DNA from: Chimonanthus salicifolius | Lineage: Eukaryota > Streptophyta > Magnoliopsida > Laurales > Calycanthaceae | Assembly: GCA_013350335.1 (NCBI GenBank) | Contig: CM023540.1 | Span: 54,746,905 to 54,810,904 of the forward strand | Direction of reading: 5' to 3' | Length of the DNA: 64,000 nt | Shown here: piece after piece, positions 35,960 to 48,618 of the stretch | Numbering within the stretch: position 1 is the first letter of the stretch | Layout of the letters: every line of letters begins with the position of its first letter | Notes under the pieces: model-generated | Told to the model about the DNA's origin: nothing | What the model saw: only the letters and a program-made list of their open reading frames with translations | The model's database searches: none | Translations under genes and position numbers: made by a program

Positions 35960-37475
35960 ACGTTCAAAACTCATTCTATTGGCAGGTTCTTTAAAGCTCA
36001 TTATAGGCAATCTCTTTGTCAACGGATCTGCAATCATAAGTAAAGTACTTCAATAGACATCGTCCATTTCTGAACTTTTCCTTTCATGACAAAGTACTTC
36101 AATTCCATGTGTTTCGATCCATTCGAATACTTATCGTTCTTAGAGAAGAATACTACTGCAGAATTATCACAGTAAATTCTCAGCAGCTTGGTAATGTTGT
36201 CGATAATTTCAAGTCCTGAGATAAAGTTTCACAGCCACATTCCTTGAACAGTGACCTCATAGCACGTCACAAATTCCCTCCATGTTTGACGTTGCAGTGA
36301 TAGTATGTTTGGATCTTTTCCATGATATTGGTCCGCCAACCATAAGGAATAAATAACCAAACGTTGATTTTCTGCTATCAATGTAACCACCAAAATCCGA
36401 ATCTGAGTAGCCAATGACCTTGAGATTATCAGACCTCTTAACGTGAGCATAAGGTCACTACTTTCTTTGCAACTTTCCAGTGATCCATTCCAAGGTTGTT
36501 TTGGTATCTACCCAGCATACTAACAACAAAGCTAATGTCGGGTTTAATGCAGGTCTGAGCATACATCAGGCTCCCTACAGCTGAGGCATAAGATATTTCC
36601 TCCATTTGTTTTTTTTTTTCAAGTTCATTCTACAGACATTACTTTAAACTAAATTTATCTCCCTTTTGAATATGGCTATCTTGATAGGAACAATTTTTCA
36701 TACCGAATTTCTCCAAGATTCTTTCTATGTAGTCTTTCTGAGACAACCCTAACATACCACGTGTTCTATCACGGAATATCTCTACTCCAATCATGTAGGC
36801 TGCCTCTCCCATATCTTTCATTTCAAAATTATTGGAGAGAAATTTCTTGATTTCGAACAACATACCAAAATCATTAGTGGCAAGCAAAATGTCATCAACA
36901 TACAATATCAGAAGGATAAACTCAAGGTACCATTGCCCGGAGGCTTACTTAAGGTCATAAATTGATTTCTTTAATTTGCATGCCATATGTTTCTTGTCCC
37001 ATACGGAGAATATTTTAGGTTGTTCCATATACACATCCTCATCTAAACTATTATTCAGAAATGCGGTTTTAATATCCATTTGGTATAGCTCCAAATCATA
37101 ATGAGCCACCACAACCATAATGATTCTGAAAAACTCCTTCCTAGATACAAGAGAGAATGTTTCTTTATAATCAACGCCATCTTTCTGAATAAACCCTTTG
37201 GCCACAAGTCTGGCTTTATATCGTTCGACATTTTCCCTTGGAGTCTCGTTTAGCCTTAAAGACCCACTTACATCCAACTTTATTGTATCCATGAGGCAAT
37301 TCTATTAAATTCCAGACTTCATTCTAGACTTTAGTTCATCTTTCATGGCATCAAACCACTTGTTAGAATCATCACATTTTATGGCTTCTTCATAAGTGTT
37401 CGGATCCTTAATAACCCCTAAATCATAACCCAATTCTTATAGATATACCACATAATCATCCGAAATAGCAGGTCT
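35960..37475 (-). pseudogene. copia RT-RNase H of outer element
   Basis: Minus-strand reading: [13 protein letters not shown] (about 37220), LYQMDIKTAFLNNSLDEDVYM (about 37050), CKLKKSIYDLK (about 36970), catalytic MYVDDILLATND (36905 downward), then DYIERILEKFGM. RNase H follows with the phrases IYCDNSAVVFFSKN (about 36170) and SKHMELKYFVM (about 36100), and the pol end IADPLTKRLP near 36020. Frameshifts and stops (for example about 37310 and 36640) show it is inactive. In life it would copy element RNA to DNA inside the particle. Confidence 0.85.
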
Positions 37476-38403
37476 TGTAATACCCGGACTTTTCGAGTTA
37501 TAAATATTTACAGAATTTGCCATTGAATTTGTGAATTAAAGGATATGGACCGAAGATGGGTAAGTTGTGGGGTCAATTGTCTAATTAAGACCCAACGGGT
37601 ATCAAATGAGTGTTCAATGTAGGGTAAAGGGGTAAGTTACACTTAATTGGGTCAAAGTGGTTATTTGGGTCAAAAGGCTCAATCGGGACCCATTGGGTCA
37701 TATTTGACTTCGTTGACCACCAAGTGAGTCCAAGCTTGATTAAGTTGGGACTGATTTAAGTTAGAAAAGAAATAAAATAATTAGGTTATTCAAGTGAATT
37801 AAATGAGTGAGTTGAGCTAAAATGATGAATTGGGTTAAATGAGTTGAATGGAAGTTAATGGGATTTTAATCTCAAGTGAGTGGAGTGGGAAGGTGGAGAG
37901 ATGCACCTCATGAGACCCAAGATAAGGTTACACGTTGGAAGTGGGGGAGTTTCATCTCATGGGATGAAACTCGAAAGGTTCATTAATGAAGAAGTTGAAA
38001 AGTTGTGATGTTACACAAGCTTGCACAAGTATACACGTTGGAAGCATGGAGGGGTTTCCATCTCAAGATGGAAACCCAAGAGCCACACGTTGGGAGTGTT
38101 TCATCTCAAGGATGAAACCTCCAAAAGAGACTTGAATGAGGGAGGTGAAAGGACATGAGAGTTACCAAGGGGTGTCACCAAAGGACACCACCTTTGGCCA
38201 ACCCTCATTAACCAAGAAAAGGAGTTTTATTTCAAGTCACTCTCTCTCCCTCCCTTGGCCGTTTTTCACCTCTCAAGACAAGGAACCTTGGCTGGTTGTC
38301 TCTCACACAAATCATTCCTTGGCCGATCACTCCACCAAGACAAAGTGGACTTAGAGCAAAGGAGTTTGCATCTCAAGGTTTTATCACTCTCACCCAAGGC
38401 CAA

Positions 38404-38442
<39 letters not shown>

Positions 38443-40675
38443 ATACCTTGGCCGAACAACTTCAAGGAGTTTCCAGCAAGATCAGTCTCGGCTAAAGGAC
38501 AAGAAGGAAGGAAGGAAGGGAAGGAGCAAGAAGGAGTGAAAGAACCGGAGGAGTAGCGGAACCGGTAGGTTTTCTTAATAACCAAAATTTAAATAAGAAC
38601 CATAGGGTTTGGCCAAGGGTATGGCCGAACCCCATGGAGGAAAATGAAGGAATGTAAGATGGTTTTAAGAGAAGTAGATGAATCATAGCATATGGCCGAA
38701 CCCCATGAAAAAACATGGTTAAATTATGGGTTTTTGATTGATGGAAAACCATGGAATATTGTGATGATCTAAAGGAATTTAAATGGGTCAAAAGGATGAA
38801 GGAAGGATCCAATGATGAACCATAGGGTTCAGCCATGTTGTATGGCCGAACCCCATGGAAAGTGTTAAGGAGGTTTTTGGGTCTAAAAAGGATTTTAAAA
38901 GGGGGATAATGGACTATAGGGTTCGGCCATGTTGTGTGGCCAAACCCCATGAAAAGATATTGGTTTTTATTTAATGAAAATAAAGATTAAGTAAATGGAT
39001 AACATCTTTTGGATTATTAAAGGATGAAAATATTAGATCAAGAATTAAAAAGGGGGACCAACGTTCAATGAGTGAGGTTCGGCCATGGAGTGTGGCCGAA
39101 CCCCACAAGGGTTATTTTATGGACATGTGAATGAATGGTATTATTGAAATTAAAAGGAAATAAGGGACCATGGGTTCGGCCATGATGGATGGCCGAACCC
39201 CATGGGAAACATTTGATGGATTTAAGGTCTAGGTATAGCATATGGAATGAATGAAATGGTAATTAAGATTTGAATCAATGGCAATATGGTAAATAAATGA
39301 AAATAATGACCAAGGGTTCGGCCATGTTGTATGGCCGAACCCCATGGGAAATGTTTTATATATTTAAAGTGTTGATAAGGTTGGATGGCTGATTTAAAAG
39401 TGTTGGGTTTTATGAATCAAGAATGGCAAAGATTGGATTTGAAAGATCAAAAGGTTGAAAAAAAAGGACCAAAACCAAGATGATGAAGTTCGGCCATGTT
39501 GTATGGCCGAACCTCATCAAGGTGTGTTTGGTGGATTGAGGGTTTTAAATGGGTCATTTGGATGAGATCGGTTAAATAAAAGGGATCAAATTAAAAAAGG
39601 TGAGGTTCGGCCATGGTGTATGGCCGAACCCCACAAGGATGGTCTTTGGACTTAGACTTAATTGGAAATCAAAATGTATATTGTCTTGACTTGTTGATAT
39701 ATAAACAAGGTGACGGGACCTCACAAGTGGGACGCGATCGTGAGCGGTTGCAAGATTAAGAAGCAAAGGACACTTGAGTGGTCTTTTGGTAGGATTCTAC
39801 CTTATTGAAACATGGATATGTATATGGTTTTATCTTATTTGATGGTTTATGTTGTAGTTATACATCTCATGCATGGCATGGGAAGGGAATTTGTAACCGG
39901 AGGCCACGCTCCGTCAGGGCGTCCGTAAGGCAATAGTGGGAAGACCTTGATGTGTATAATGCCATCAAGTAGAATCTGGAGGCCACACTCCGTCAAGGCG
40001 TCCTGAAAGACCACTGTGGGGATACCTTGATGAGGAGAATTCCATCAAGCGGTTACATGGAATGTGATGGGTGGGACTCATTGCATAAGACATATGGCAT
40101 AACATGATTTTACATGATTTTGATGATATAATATTTTATATGATATTTAATACTAACCCATGTGATAGCCCTACTTAGAATTCCTACTGGGCGCGTTGTT
40201 CGAACGCCCTATTTCTACCCTAGTAAATGACACAGGAAAGGAAGGGATCGAGGATCGTGAAAAAAGCAAAGCATAGGAGCTTGGATATATGAATGGATTT
40301 TATTTATTAAATTTTGTTAAGTTATCATGGACATGTAATAACTTAGATATTATTGCTATGGTTTGGAATGGTTTGATTGAATGATTAAGTTAAGGTAATT
40401 TTGGATAAATGACTAAGTACTTTGCTATCTAAAAGAAATGGACTAGAGTTAGGTTCTATTATAATCCGCAATCAGTTGATGTTATATTCCGCAATTCCAA
40501 ACTTAATACGTGTGAACCATCTCAGTGGACTTAGTCCACGCACATGTATGGTTGGCCAGTTAAGGGTCGGGCTTTAGAAACTCGGACTTAACTCGCTTCG
40601 TGACGTCCCGCTCTCTATCACTTTTTAAAAAAAAAATAGACTCTGATTTCGAGTGAAAAAGGGCGGGGCGTTACA
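37476..40675 (+). mobile_element. Solo gypsy LTR (family B), 3.2 kb
   Basis: It starts TGTAATACCCGG and ends GGGGCGTTACA. It is inserted in the copia pol with flanking GGTCT (37471-37475) and GATCT (40676-40680); the duplicated copia block at 43453 still reads GGTCT, which supports the pair as a decayed target duplication. There is no internal region, as expected after LTR-LTR recombination. Inside are a (CT)15 run at 38407-38436, a hairpin array (38605-39632), and two repeats of a 'ggaggccac-ctccgtcaggcg' unit at about 39898 and 39976. Confidence 0.85.
38605..39632. repeat. Array of nine GGCCAT hairpins in the solo LTR
   Basis: The imperfect inverted repeat GGGTTCGGCCAT-(4 to 6 nt)-ATGGCCGAACCCC recurs at about 38605, 38825, 38919, 39076, 39172, 39315, 39488 and 39604; at about 38690 only the right half is present. 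Stems are about 10-13 bp. Spacing varies between about 95 and 175 bp, and the DNA between hairpins is unrelated, so it is not a simple tandem repeat. Confidence 0.9.
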
Positions 40676-42042
40676 GATCTCCTTTATATTCCGGACCTTC
40701 TTAATACTATTTCTTGCGGTTGTTCCACAATCGGTTCATTATTGGTTATAGTTTCATCATTGAGTGATTCGTCATTCAGGTGTTGTTCATCAGGTTGTTC
40801 AGTGACATTAGGGACTACAACTTTTGAAGTTATGGGTATAAGGACTTGTACCCTTACTTGTTGCACATTGACGTTTCTCATCATGTCACTCACACTAACC
40901 TCACCATTCTTAATAAATCTTACATTACCGGTCTCCACAATTCTCATACTATGGTTCAGGCAATAGAACCTGTACCCTTTGGACTTCTCAGGTTAACTTT
41001 TTAACCACTGATTGTTCGTTCATCAAGTTTTCTTTCATGTGGATTATAAATTCTTTCTTCCGCAGGACAACCCCATACATGCAGGTGTTTCAAACTGGAT
41101 TTTTTTCCCGTCTACAGTTCAAAAGGAGTCTTAAGACTAACCTATTAAGAACCCGATTAAGCAAGTACATTGCAGTTCTTAATGCATACATCTACAACAT
41201 AATGGGTACGATGCTATTACATAACATACTTCTAACTATGTCCATAAGTGTGCGGTTACGCCTTTCAGCAACACCATTTTCCTGAGGCGAACCGGGCATC
41301 GTATTGTGCAATTATACCACCACTTTCTAGTAGTCTAGCAAAAAGCCCCGGCTGTGGACTCGTTTCTTCATACCTACCATAATATTCACCACCTCTATCT
41401 AACTTTATGACTGTCACCATTTTATCTAGTTGTCTTTCAACTCCAGTGATAAATATCTCCACAGTGTCAACTGCTTTAGACTTGTCATGCAACATATAAA
41501 TGTAATCATTACACGAAAAGTCATTAATAAAGGTAATAAAATAGGTCTTTTCACAAAAAGATGGAACATGAAATGAGCCACAAATATCAGTATGGATCAA
41601 CTCAAATAGCCATTTAGATCTTGTGGCTCCTTTCTTGGTGTGTTTGGTCTGCTTACCCTTAATAAATTGTACAAACATACCTAAGTCAGTAAAGTCAAGA
41701 TTCTGAAGAATCTCATCTTTTACCAATCTTTCAATTCTTTTGCGGGATATATGTCCCAAATGTTTATCCCACAAGAAAGATGAATTTTATTAATCAACCC
41801 ACGCTTAAAACTAACATTATGATGCAGAGTTATGACAAAATTAGCAAAGGAATCATCAAGCTTTAAACGATAAGTATATCAATCAATAATCCAAACCCAA
41901 TAAAGGAAGAGCCCTTAAACAAACTGAAGGTATTATTTCCAAATTAACTATAATGACCATTAAGATCAAGTTTGGAAATTGACCATAAGGTTTCTGGCAA
42001 CAGAATGAACATAAAAACAATCAAGTCAGTCTAAGTGGTGGC
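40676..42042 (-). pseudogene. copia pre-integrase and integrase of outer element
   Basis: The frame at 41774-41265 opens with the GAG-pre-integrase zinc-finger end (WDKHLGHISRKRIERL) and continues into the rve integrase core: FELIHTDICGSF with the first Asp, FITFINDFSCNDYIYM, and VIKLDRGGEYYGRY with the second Asp. Further down, 40947-40684 encodes the linker ending EIVLRRSGI just before RT. Reading through the GTGGC insertion site joins 48619 to 42042 in a typical copia phrase (DCFYVHSVARNLMVN). Stops and frame breaks make it inactive. It once inserted element DNA into chromosomes. Confidence 0.85.
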
Positions 42043-42499
42043 TGTAACACCCCGATTTCTCAATAAGATGAACATTTACGAAAATGCCCCTGGATTGGTG
42101 AATTCAATAAATGTGATTGTAATAAGTAGTTAAGATAGATGCTATGGCTTGTTTTAGGTCGGATGGTTTGATTGAACGATTAGTTAAGATTGATTAGTAA
42201 TTTTGGAGAATAAGTTATGTACTTTGCTATCTAAGAATGGAAAATTGGAATAGTCATAGGTTCTATTATAACCTCAGTTGGATTAAGACTAAGTTAATTC
42301 CGCAAGTTATATATGTACCATGTGCGGATCAGTTTTATGGACTTAGTTCATACGCACATGGGCTTGGCCAGTTAAGGGTCGGATTTAGAGATCCGAACTT
42401 AACTCGCGTCGTGACACTCCGCCCCGATCACATGATTATTATATTTAAAAAAAAAATAATAAACTCTGAAAATTAGAGTGAAAAGGGCGGGGTGTTACA
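42043..42499 (+). repeat. 5' short LTR of gypsy element
   Basis: 457 bp, TGTAACACCCC...GGTGTTACA, almost the same as 48168-48613. Its start and end match the ends of the 3-kb family B LTRs, so it looks like an internally deleted family B LTR. TGGTATCAGATCG at 42502 is the primer site. Confidence 0.85.
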
Positions 42500-43082
42500 G
42501 TTGGTATCAGATCGAAACGGGAAGTTGAATCTTCTGAAGTAAAATTAAGACGGTTTCATGTCTCACTGACGGATAAAAATCCCAACTGACAGACTCTTCG
42601 GAGTCCGCTGACTGGGGGCCGGATTAATTTACTTCGTAGACTCAGACTGAACAATCAATCTGAGAACAATAAAGATAGCAAAGGAAGTACAGTCAACATA
42701 AATGGATATACCAAACATAACAACATAGGAAACACATCCCTGATATCCCCAAATGGAGAAACAAACACATGATACTTAGGGAGGTTTTTCCCCTTGAACA
42801 GGAGAACATAAAGATTTCCCCAAATTGAGAAATGATACTTAGGAAGTTTCCCCAAAAGCAAAGAAATACAAAGAGTGCTTATTTGGCAATTTTCCCCAAG
42901 GACAAGAAACACAAGATGTTTATTTGGTAAAATTCCCCAAACACGTGACATTATATGATACATAGGAAGAATCCCCAAACAAGAAGTACAAGATGTTGAT
43001 TAGGGAAAATTCCCCAAAACAATGATTAGTTTGATTTGATTTATGGTTGTTATTGATATGTTTTTGTTGCTGTTACACAAAT

Positions 43083-43350
43083 ATGACGAGCAACATAGAG
43101 TACACCGAGTTGTGGGACAGAGGGACACCTAGCTGTCCGATAGACCTAGTTTCTTCTTCCGACGATGCTAGCATACCAAACTTCATCAATGAAGTTGAAA
43201 ACAGTCAGGACATGGAGGTAAGATCGCCCGAGTACAATGTTGGGGCCTTTGTACCCGAAGAGGATGAGGAATATGTCCCAAACATAAGAGAATTTGTAGG
43301 GGAGATAGAGCCCGGGTATATGTGCGAGTTGTGCAATCAGGTAGGGGCAG
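43083..43350 (+). pseudogene. Extra gypsy ORF upstream of gag, N-terminal half
   Basis: ATG at 43083. The sequence MTSNIEYTELWDRGTPSCP is followed by an acidic stretch (EEDEEYVPNIREF) and ends in the start of a zinc knuckle, CELCNQVG. It is clearly homologous to the frame at 62657 (MSSNVEYSEKWDKGTPNCP). After about 89 codons it is broken by the copied block 43351-44819. Between the leader and gag in a normal element, this position is occupied by the complete ORF at 62657-63166. No known protein family is recognised beyond the knuckle motif. Confidence 0.7.
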
Positions 43351-44819
43351 TTAGAAACTCGGACTTAACTCGCGTCGTGACGTCCCGCTCTCTGTCACTT
43401 TTTTTAAAAAAAATAGACTCTGATTTCGAGTGAAAAAGGGCGGGGCGTTATAGGTCTCCTTTATATTCCGGACCTTCTTAATACTATTTCTTGCGGTTGT
43501 TCCACAATCGGTTCATTATTGGTAATGGTTTCATCATTGAGTGATTCGTCATTCAGGTGTTGTTCATCAGGTTGTTCAGTGACATTAGGGACTACAACTT
43601 TTGAAGTTATGGGTATAAGGACTTGTACCCTTACTTGTTGCACATTGACGTTTCTCATCATGTCACTCACACTAACCTCACCATTCTTAATAAATCTTAC
43701 ATTACCGGTCTCCACAATTCTCATACTATGGTTCAGGCAATAGAACCTGTACCCTTTGGACTTCTCAGGTTAACTTTTTAACCACTGATTGTTCGTTCAT
43801 CAAGTTTTCTTTCATGTAGATTATAAATTCTTTCTTCCGCAGGACAACCCCATACATGCAGGTGTTTCAAACTGGATTTTTTTCCCGTCTACAGTTCAAA
43901 AGGAGTCTTAAGACTAACCTATTAAGAACCCGATTAAGCAAGTACATTGCAGTTCTTAATGCATACATCTACAACATAATGGGTACGATGCTATTACATA
44001 ACATACTTCTAACTATGTCCATAACTATACGGTTACGCCTTTCAGCAACACCATTTTGCTGAGGCGAACCGGGCATCGTATTGTGCAATTATACCACCAC
44101 TTTCTAGTAGTCTAGCAAAAAGCCTCGGCTGTGGACTCGTTTCTTCATACCTACCATAATATTCACCACCTCTATCTAACTTTATGACTGTCACCATTTT
44201 ATCTAGTTGCCTTTCAACTCCAGTGATAAATATCTCCACAGTGTCAACTGCTTGAGACTTGTCATGCAACATATAAATGTAATCATTACACGAAAAGTCA
44301 TTAATAAAGGTAATAAAATAGGTCTTTTCACAAAAAGATGGAACATGAAATGAGCCACAAATATCAGTATGGATCAACTCAAATAGCCATTTAGATCTTG
44401 TGGCTCCTTTCTTGGTGTGTTTGGTCTGCTTACCCTTAATAAATTGTACAAACATACCTAAGTCAGTAAAGTCAAGATTCTGAAGAATCTCATCTTTTAC
44501 CAATCTTTCAATTCTTTTGCGGGATATATGTCCCAAATGTTTATCCCACAAGAAAGATGAATTTTATTAATCAACCCACGCTTAAAACTAACATTATGAT
44601 GCAGAGTTATGACAAAATTAGCAAAGGAATCATCAAACTTTAAACGGTAAGTATATCAATCAATAATCCAAACCCAATAAAGGAAGAGCCCTTAAACAAA
44701 CTGAAGGTATTATTTCCAAATTAACTATAATGACCATTAAGATCAAGTTTGGAAATTGACCATAAGGTTTCTGGCAACAGAATGAACATAAAAACAATCA
44801 AGTCAGTCTAAGTGGTGGC
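43351..44819. repeat. 1.47-kb duplicate of 40574-42042
   Basis: Near-identical at a constant offset of 2777 bp. It contains the last ~100 bp of the solo LTR and the copia linker and integrase (minus-strand frames 43724-43461 and 44551-44042; the linker protein is identical and the integrase differs at about three residues). It lies inside the extra ORF of the gypsy element. Confidence 0.9.
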
Positions 44820-46570
44820 TATAACACCCCGATTTCTCAATAAGATGAATATTTACGAAAATGCCCTGGATTGGTAAATTTATTAATTATGATGTTAAAT
44901 GAGAAAATAGTGGGGCCCATTGTTCAAATTAAGATCCTATGAAAATATTATAAGGGTCAAATTATAACGGATGGGTAATGTACATCAAATTAGGTCAAAA
45001 TGGTTAATTGGGTCAAAGAATTCTCAACGGTTGGAATAATTACGAAAATGCCCCTGGATTGGTGAATTCAATAAATGTGATTGTAAATAAGGAAATAGTG
45101 GGGCCCATTGCTCAAATTAAGATCATATGAGCACATTATGAATGTCAAGTTTGATTGGATGGGTAATTTCTCAATGAAGTGGATAAATTATGAAAATGCC
45201 CCTGATGTGTTAAATTAATTATTTTGTGATGTTAAGTAAGGAAATGGTATGGTCCATTGCTCAAATTAAGATCATATGAGCACATTATGAATGTCAAGTT
45301 TGATTGGATGGGTAATTTACATCAATTGGGTCGAAAATGGCTAAATGGGTCAAAGGGCCAAAATGGGACCCATCGGGTCTTACTGGATTATTTGACCGCT
45401 TTGTGATTTTAAATTAAATGGGGTTAAGCCTATTTGATTGGAAATCAAGTGGAGAAAAAATGGGTAGGCTTGATCCATATGTAAAAACCAATTAGAAATG
45501 ACCAAAATACCATAATTGGGTCATGGAGTCAAAAATGGGTCAAGGAGCTAAAAGTGGACCCAACGGGTCGAGTTGACTATGGTTGACCGTGTGGACCCTC
45601 TAGGGAGCTAAAACACGAGTTAAATCAGTTGAGTGGGACTGAAGTGAGTTGGAATTAAATCAAGGGTTGAGTTAACTCATGTGCATTGAATGAAATGCAT
45701 TAATTATGGTGAGTTGGACATTGAGTTGAGTGAGTCAAAAATGGAAGTCAAATGGGCTGAAAATTCAGTGAGATAAGTGGGGTGGCTGTTTTGAGAGTTA
45801 CAAATACAAGGTTAACCAAGGGGCTAGTCATTGGAACATGGAGAGTTTTATTTAAAAGTTGAAACTCCAAGATAGATATTAAAACCAATGGGAGTTACAA
45901 AGTGTGTTCACACTTGGAGGAGGGGAGTTTCATTTCAAGAATGAAACTCTCAAATGGGACATTGATGAGGATCAAATGGGCTGAATGGAGCTGCTGTATT
46001 ATAGAGTTACAAATGAGGTTTTGACTTTTAAAATTCAAATATGATAAGACTACACATTGGAGGGGGGGGGGGGGGGGGGTAAGGTTTCATTTCTAGATGA
46101 AACCCCCATGTAAGATGATAATGAGAGGAGGAATAAAAGGAGAGGTTACACAAATACCAGCATGGGAGACGTTGGAGAGCTTGGGGAGGTTTCATTGCAT
46201 AGATGAAACCCCCAAGTAAGCATAAAGGACTTGGGGTTAATATGGGAGTTACATGTGAGGCAAGTTTGGGCTGAATTTAAGTAGCCAAAAGAGGTTCAAT
46301 TTTCTATCTCTATCTCTCTATCTCTTTACTGTCTTCTACATTCCAAAAGCAGGAACAGCAGCTGGTTACTGATTTGCAATCAGTCCTTGGTTGATTTCTT
46401 TCACCAAGACAAAAGCACACTTTGAGCAAAAGGAGTTGGCACCAAGGTTTAAGATCAAAGTTTCCTTTCTCTCTCTTTCTCCCTCAAATCCATGTCATCT
46501 GGCTGAAGTATTCCAAGGAGATTACAGCAAGGTCAGTCTCAGCCCAAAGAACAGTAAGAGAGAAGGAGAG
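44820..46570 (+). repeat. Partial long gypsy LTR (family B-like)
   Basis: It begins TATAACACCCCG right after GTGGC and follows the first half of the family B LTRs (repeated 'ggtttcat...gatgaaaccc' phrases, 'caccaagacaaaa', 'cagcaaggtcagtctc') until it joins extra-ORF sequence at about 46570. A ~130-bp unit ('gcccattgctcaaattaag...' to 'gatgggtaattt') recurs about three times at 44900-45320. A G17 run lies at 46063-46079. Confidence 0.7.
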
Positions 46571-46577
46571 GACTAAT

Positions 46578-46699
46578 TGTCCTTACATTGGAGGACCGGA
46601 ATAATACCCTGTTTGACGTGCGGAGTGTTGGGGCACGTGTCGATGACATGCCCTGACAATTTCTTTGACGATGATGCAGGGTCTTCTACGGAAGACTAG
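46578..46699 (+). pseudogene. Extra gypsy ORF, C-terminal half
   Basis: Homologous to 63043-63166: CPYIGGP, then a perfect CX2CX4HX4C knuckle CLTCGVLGHVSMTC, CPDN and a final acidic STED before the stop TAG at 46697. Relative to the copy at 62657 the middle (about 30 residues with another knuckle) is missing at the junction. A base deletion near 46601 breaks the frame. Confidence 0.65.
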
Positions 46700-48167
46700 G
46701 TTAAGAGGTAGAAAGAAAGGTTAGGGAAATGGAAATATTTTGTAAGGGTGTATTTTGTGATTCTAAGGGTTTGTTTAACCCTATCAACCCTTGTATGGTG
46801 ATGGAAGTTTAAATGATTTTCAATAAAGTATGCAACTTTAGGAGTTCATGAGGACTTTGACACTGAGATGTATGTGAATAAGTTATTGGAGTATATTGAG
46901 ACGTGGTATGGGTGCGTCCCTCACGTGATATTGATGATTGAGACTGTGGGAAACTTGATACGAATTACAGAGACTTGGTCCCGTAGGGTTACCGTTGAGG
47001 GGCAGGTCCCTTGCATGCTACGCGCTGGAGGGCGCTCTCACGGCTATTTTGCACACTAGATGTGCAAGAATGCGCAGAGCTAGGTACTATTTTACCCCGT
47101 GGGGGTGGTACTAGTTTCATCAGACGCGGATTGACCGCTTTAGAGCTTCACTGAATCACCTTTGAGTTGAAGGGATGCAGGGCGGGGTAGACTTGATCAC
47201 GTTGGACGTGGGTCTTCCGCTTAGTAAGTCATGGGCCCTAAGTCTTGCTAGGGGTCGGGATACATTTATGTTTTGTTATTGGTGCCACAGTCACGTAGTG
47301 ACACAGTCAAGTGTTGTTTTTACGGATAGAATATCTCATGGTGGATGAAGTGCCTAGGTTAGTATGCCCATGAATGGATTATACCCAAAGGAGGGTTATA
47401 TTCATGGACAGAGTGATACTGAGGATGGATTGTTTCCATGAATGGATTATACCCATAGATGGGTTATATTCATGGATGATTATTAAACAGGGATAGATGA
47501 TAGTTACTGAAAGAGTGATACCATGGATGATTATTCCCATAATGGTTTGGATTGATGCTGGGTATTGGTATCGTGGAAGTTGGAACAAAAGTTGTTAGTC
47601 ACATAGAGACTTATGTGCAAAGAAAGATGTGTTTAAATTTGGAGATATACTCAACGGAAAAGATAAGTGTCTGGTGAAACTTGAATGGGAAACTATGGAC
47701 GACTGCTGAGTTAGACTGATCACCTGGCTCTGTAGTTAGCCAATGGAATTCCAGGAGAATGTAACTAGAAACCTAGTTAAAATGGAATCAGAAAAAGCTT
47801 TGAGCATAGGCTCGTGTTGACAGACTACCTCACACGGAGAGTAGATGAAAGAACATATTGAGCAGGTACGTATGGAAAATACTATGAGAACAGGTAAAGT
47901 GAAACAGAGTAGATTGATCTATGTGAGATCACAAATGGCTCACGAGAAAAAGATATAACATGAGACAGAACAAAAGGTGTTACGGAACCAAGTGATTCAA
48001 TTTGTCAAAGTGCTGTGGATCGACATGGTAATGAAGAAGTCACTTGGGAAATTGAAATCGGAAATAAGAATAGCACACTCTGAGATATTTATGGAATCGT
48101 TTAGAACCCTACTTCGCTCGATTTTCGGGACGAAAATTTTAAAAAGAGGGTTATATTGTAACACCCC
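46700..48167 (+). other. Gypsy interior without recognisable gag or pol
   Basis: The start matches the region after the extra ORF in the element at 60130 ('aaccc...aacccttgta' then a poly-A-like stretch). Phrases around 47360-47560 repeat imperfectly ('catgaatggattatacc', 'gggttatattcatgga'). The end, 'cgggacgaaaattttaaaaagaggg', is a gypsy pol end plus polypurine tract immediately before the 3' LTR. No protein domain was found in between. Confidence 0.5.
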
Positions 48168-48613
48168 GATTTCTCAATAAGATGAATATTTACGAAAATA
48201 CCCCTGGATTGGTGAATTCAATAAATGTGATTGTAATAAGTAGTTAAGATAGATGCTATGGTTTGTTTTAAGTCGGATGGTTTGATTGAACGATTAGTTA
48301 AGATTGATTAGTAATTTTGGAGAATAAGTTATGTACTTTGCTATCTAAGAATGGAAAATTGGAATAGTCATAGGTTCTATTATAACCTCAGTTGGATTAA
48401 GACTAAGTTAATTCCGCAAGTTATATATGTACCATGTGCGGATCAGTTTTATGGACTTAGTTCATACGCACATGGGCTTGGCCAGTTAAGGGTCGGATTT
48501 AGAGATCCGAACTTAACTCGCGTCGTGACACTCCGCCCCGATCACATGATTATTATATTTAAAAAAATAATAATAAACTCTGAAAATTAGAGTGAAAAGG
48601 GCGGGGCGTTACA
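48168..48613 (+). repeat. 3' short LTR of gypsy element
   Basis: 446 bp, TGTAACACCCC...GCGTTACA, nearly identical to 42043-42499 apart from a few substitutions and short indels. It is followed by the GTGGC target duplication. Confidence 0.85.
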
Positions 48614-48618
48614 GTGGC

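Larger units (their letters stand above)
42043..48613 (+). mobile_element. Non-autonomous gypsy element with rearranged interior
   Basis: It is flanked by the perfect target duplication GTGGC (42038-42042 and 48614-48618). Order: short 5' LTR (42043-42499), primer site, leader, first half of an extra ORF (43083-43350), a copied block of neighbouring DNA (43351-44819), part of a long LTR (44820-46570), second half of the extra ORF (46578-46699), non-coding interior, purine tract, short 3' LTR (48168-48613). No gag or pol was found. The two short LTRs are nearly identical, so insertion was recent relative to its copia host. Confidence 0.8.

Noticed and set aside
38136..38556. Three overlapping frames of 72-94 codons
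   Set aside because: Inside a solo LTR, built partly on a (CT)n run; no recognisable domain.
38605..39632. CRISPR-like regular repeats
   Set aside because: Plant nuclear retrotransposon context, irregular spacing and no cas genes; the repeats are inverted hairpins with non-unique spacers of LTR sequence.
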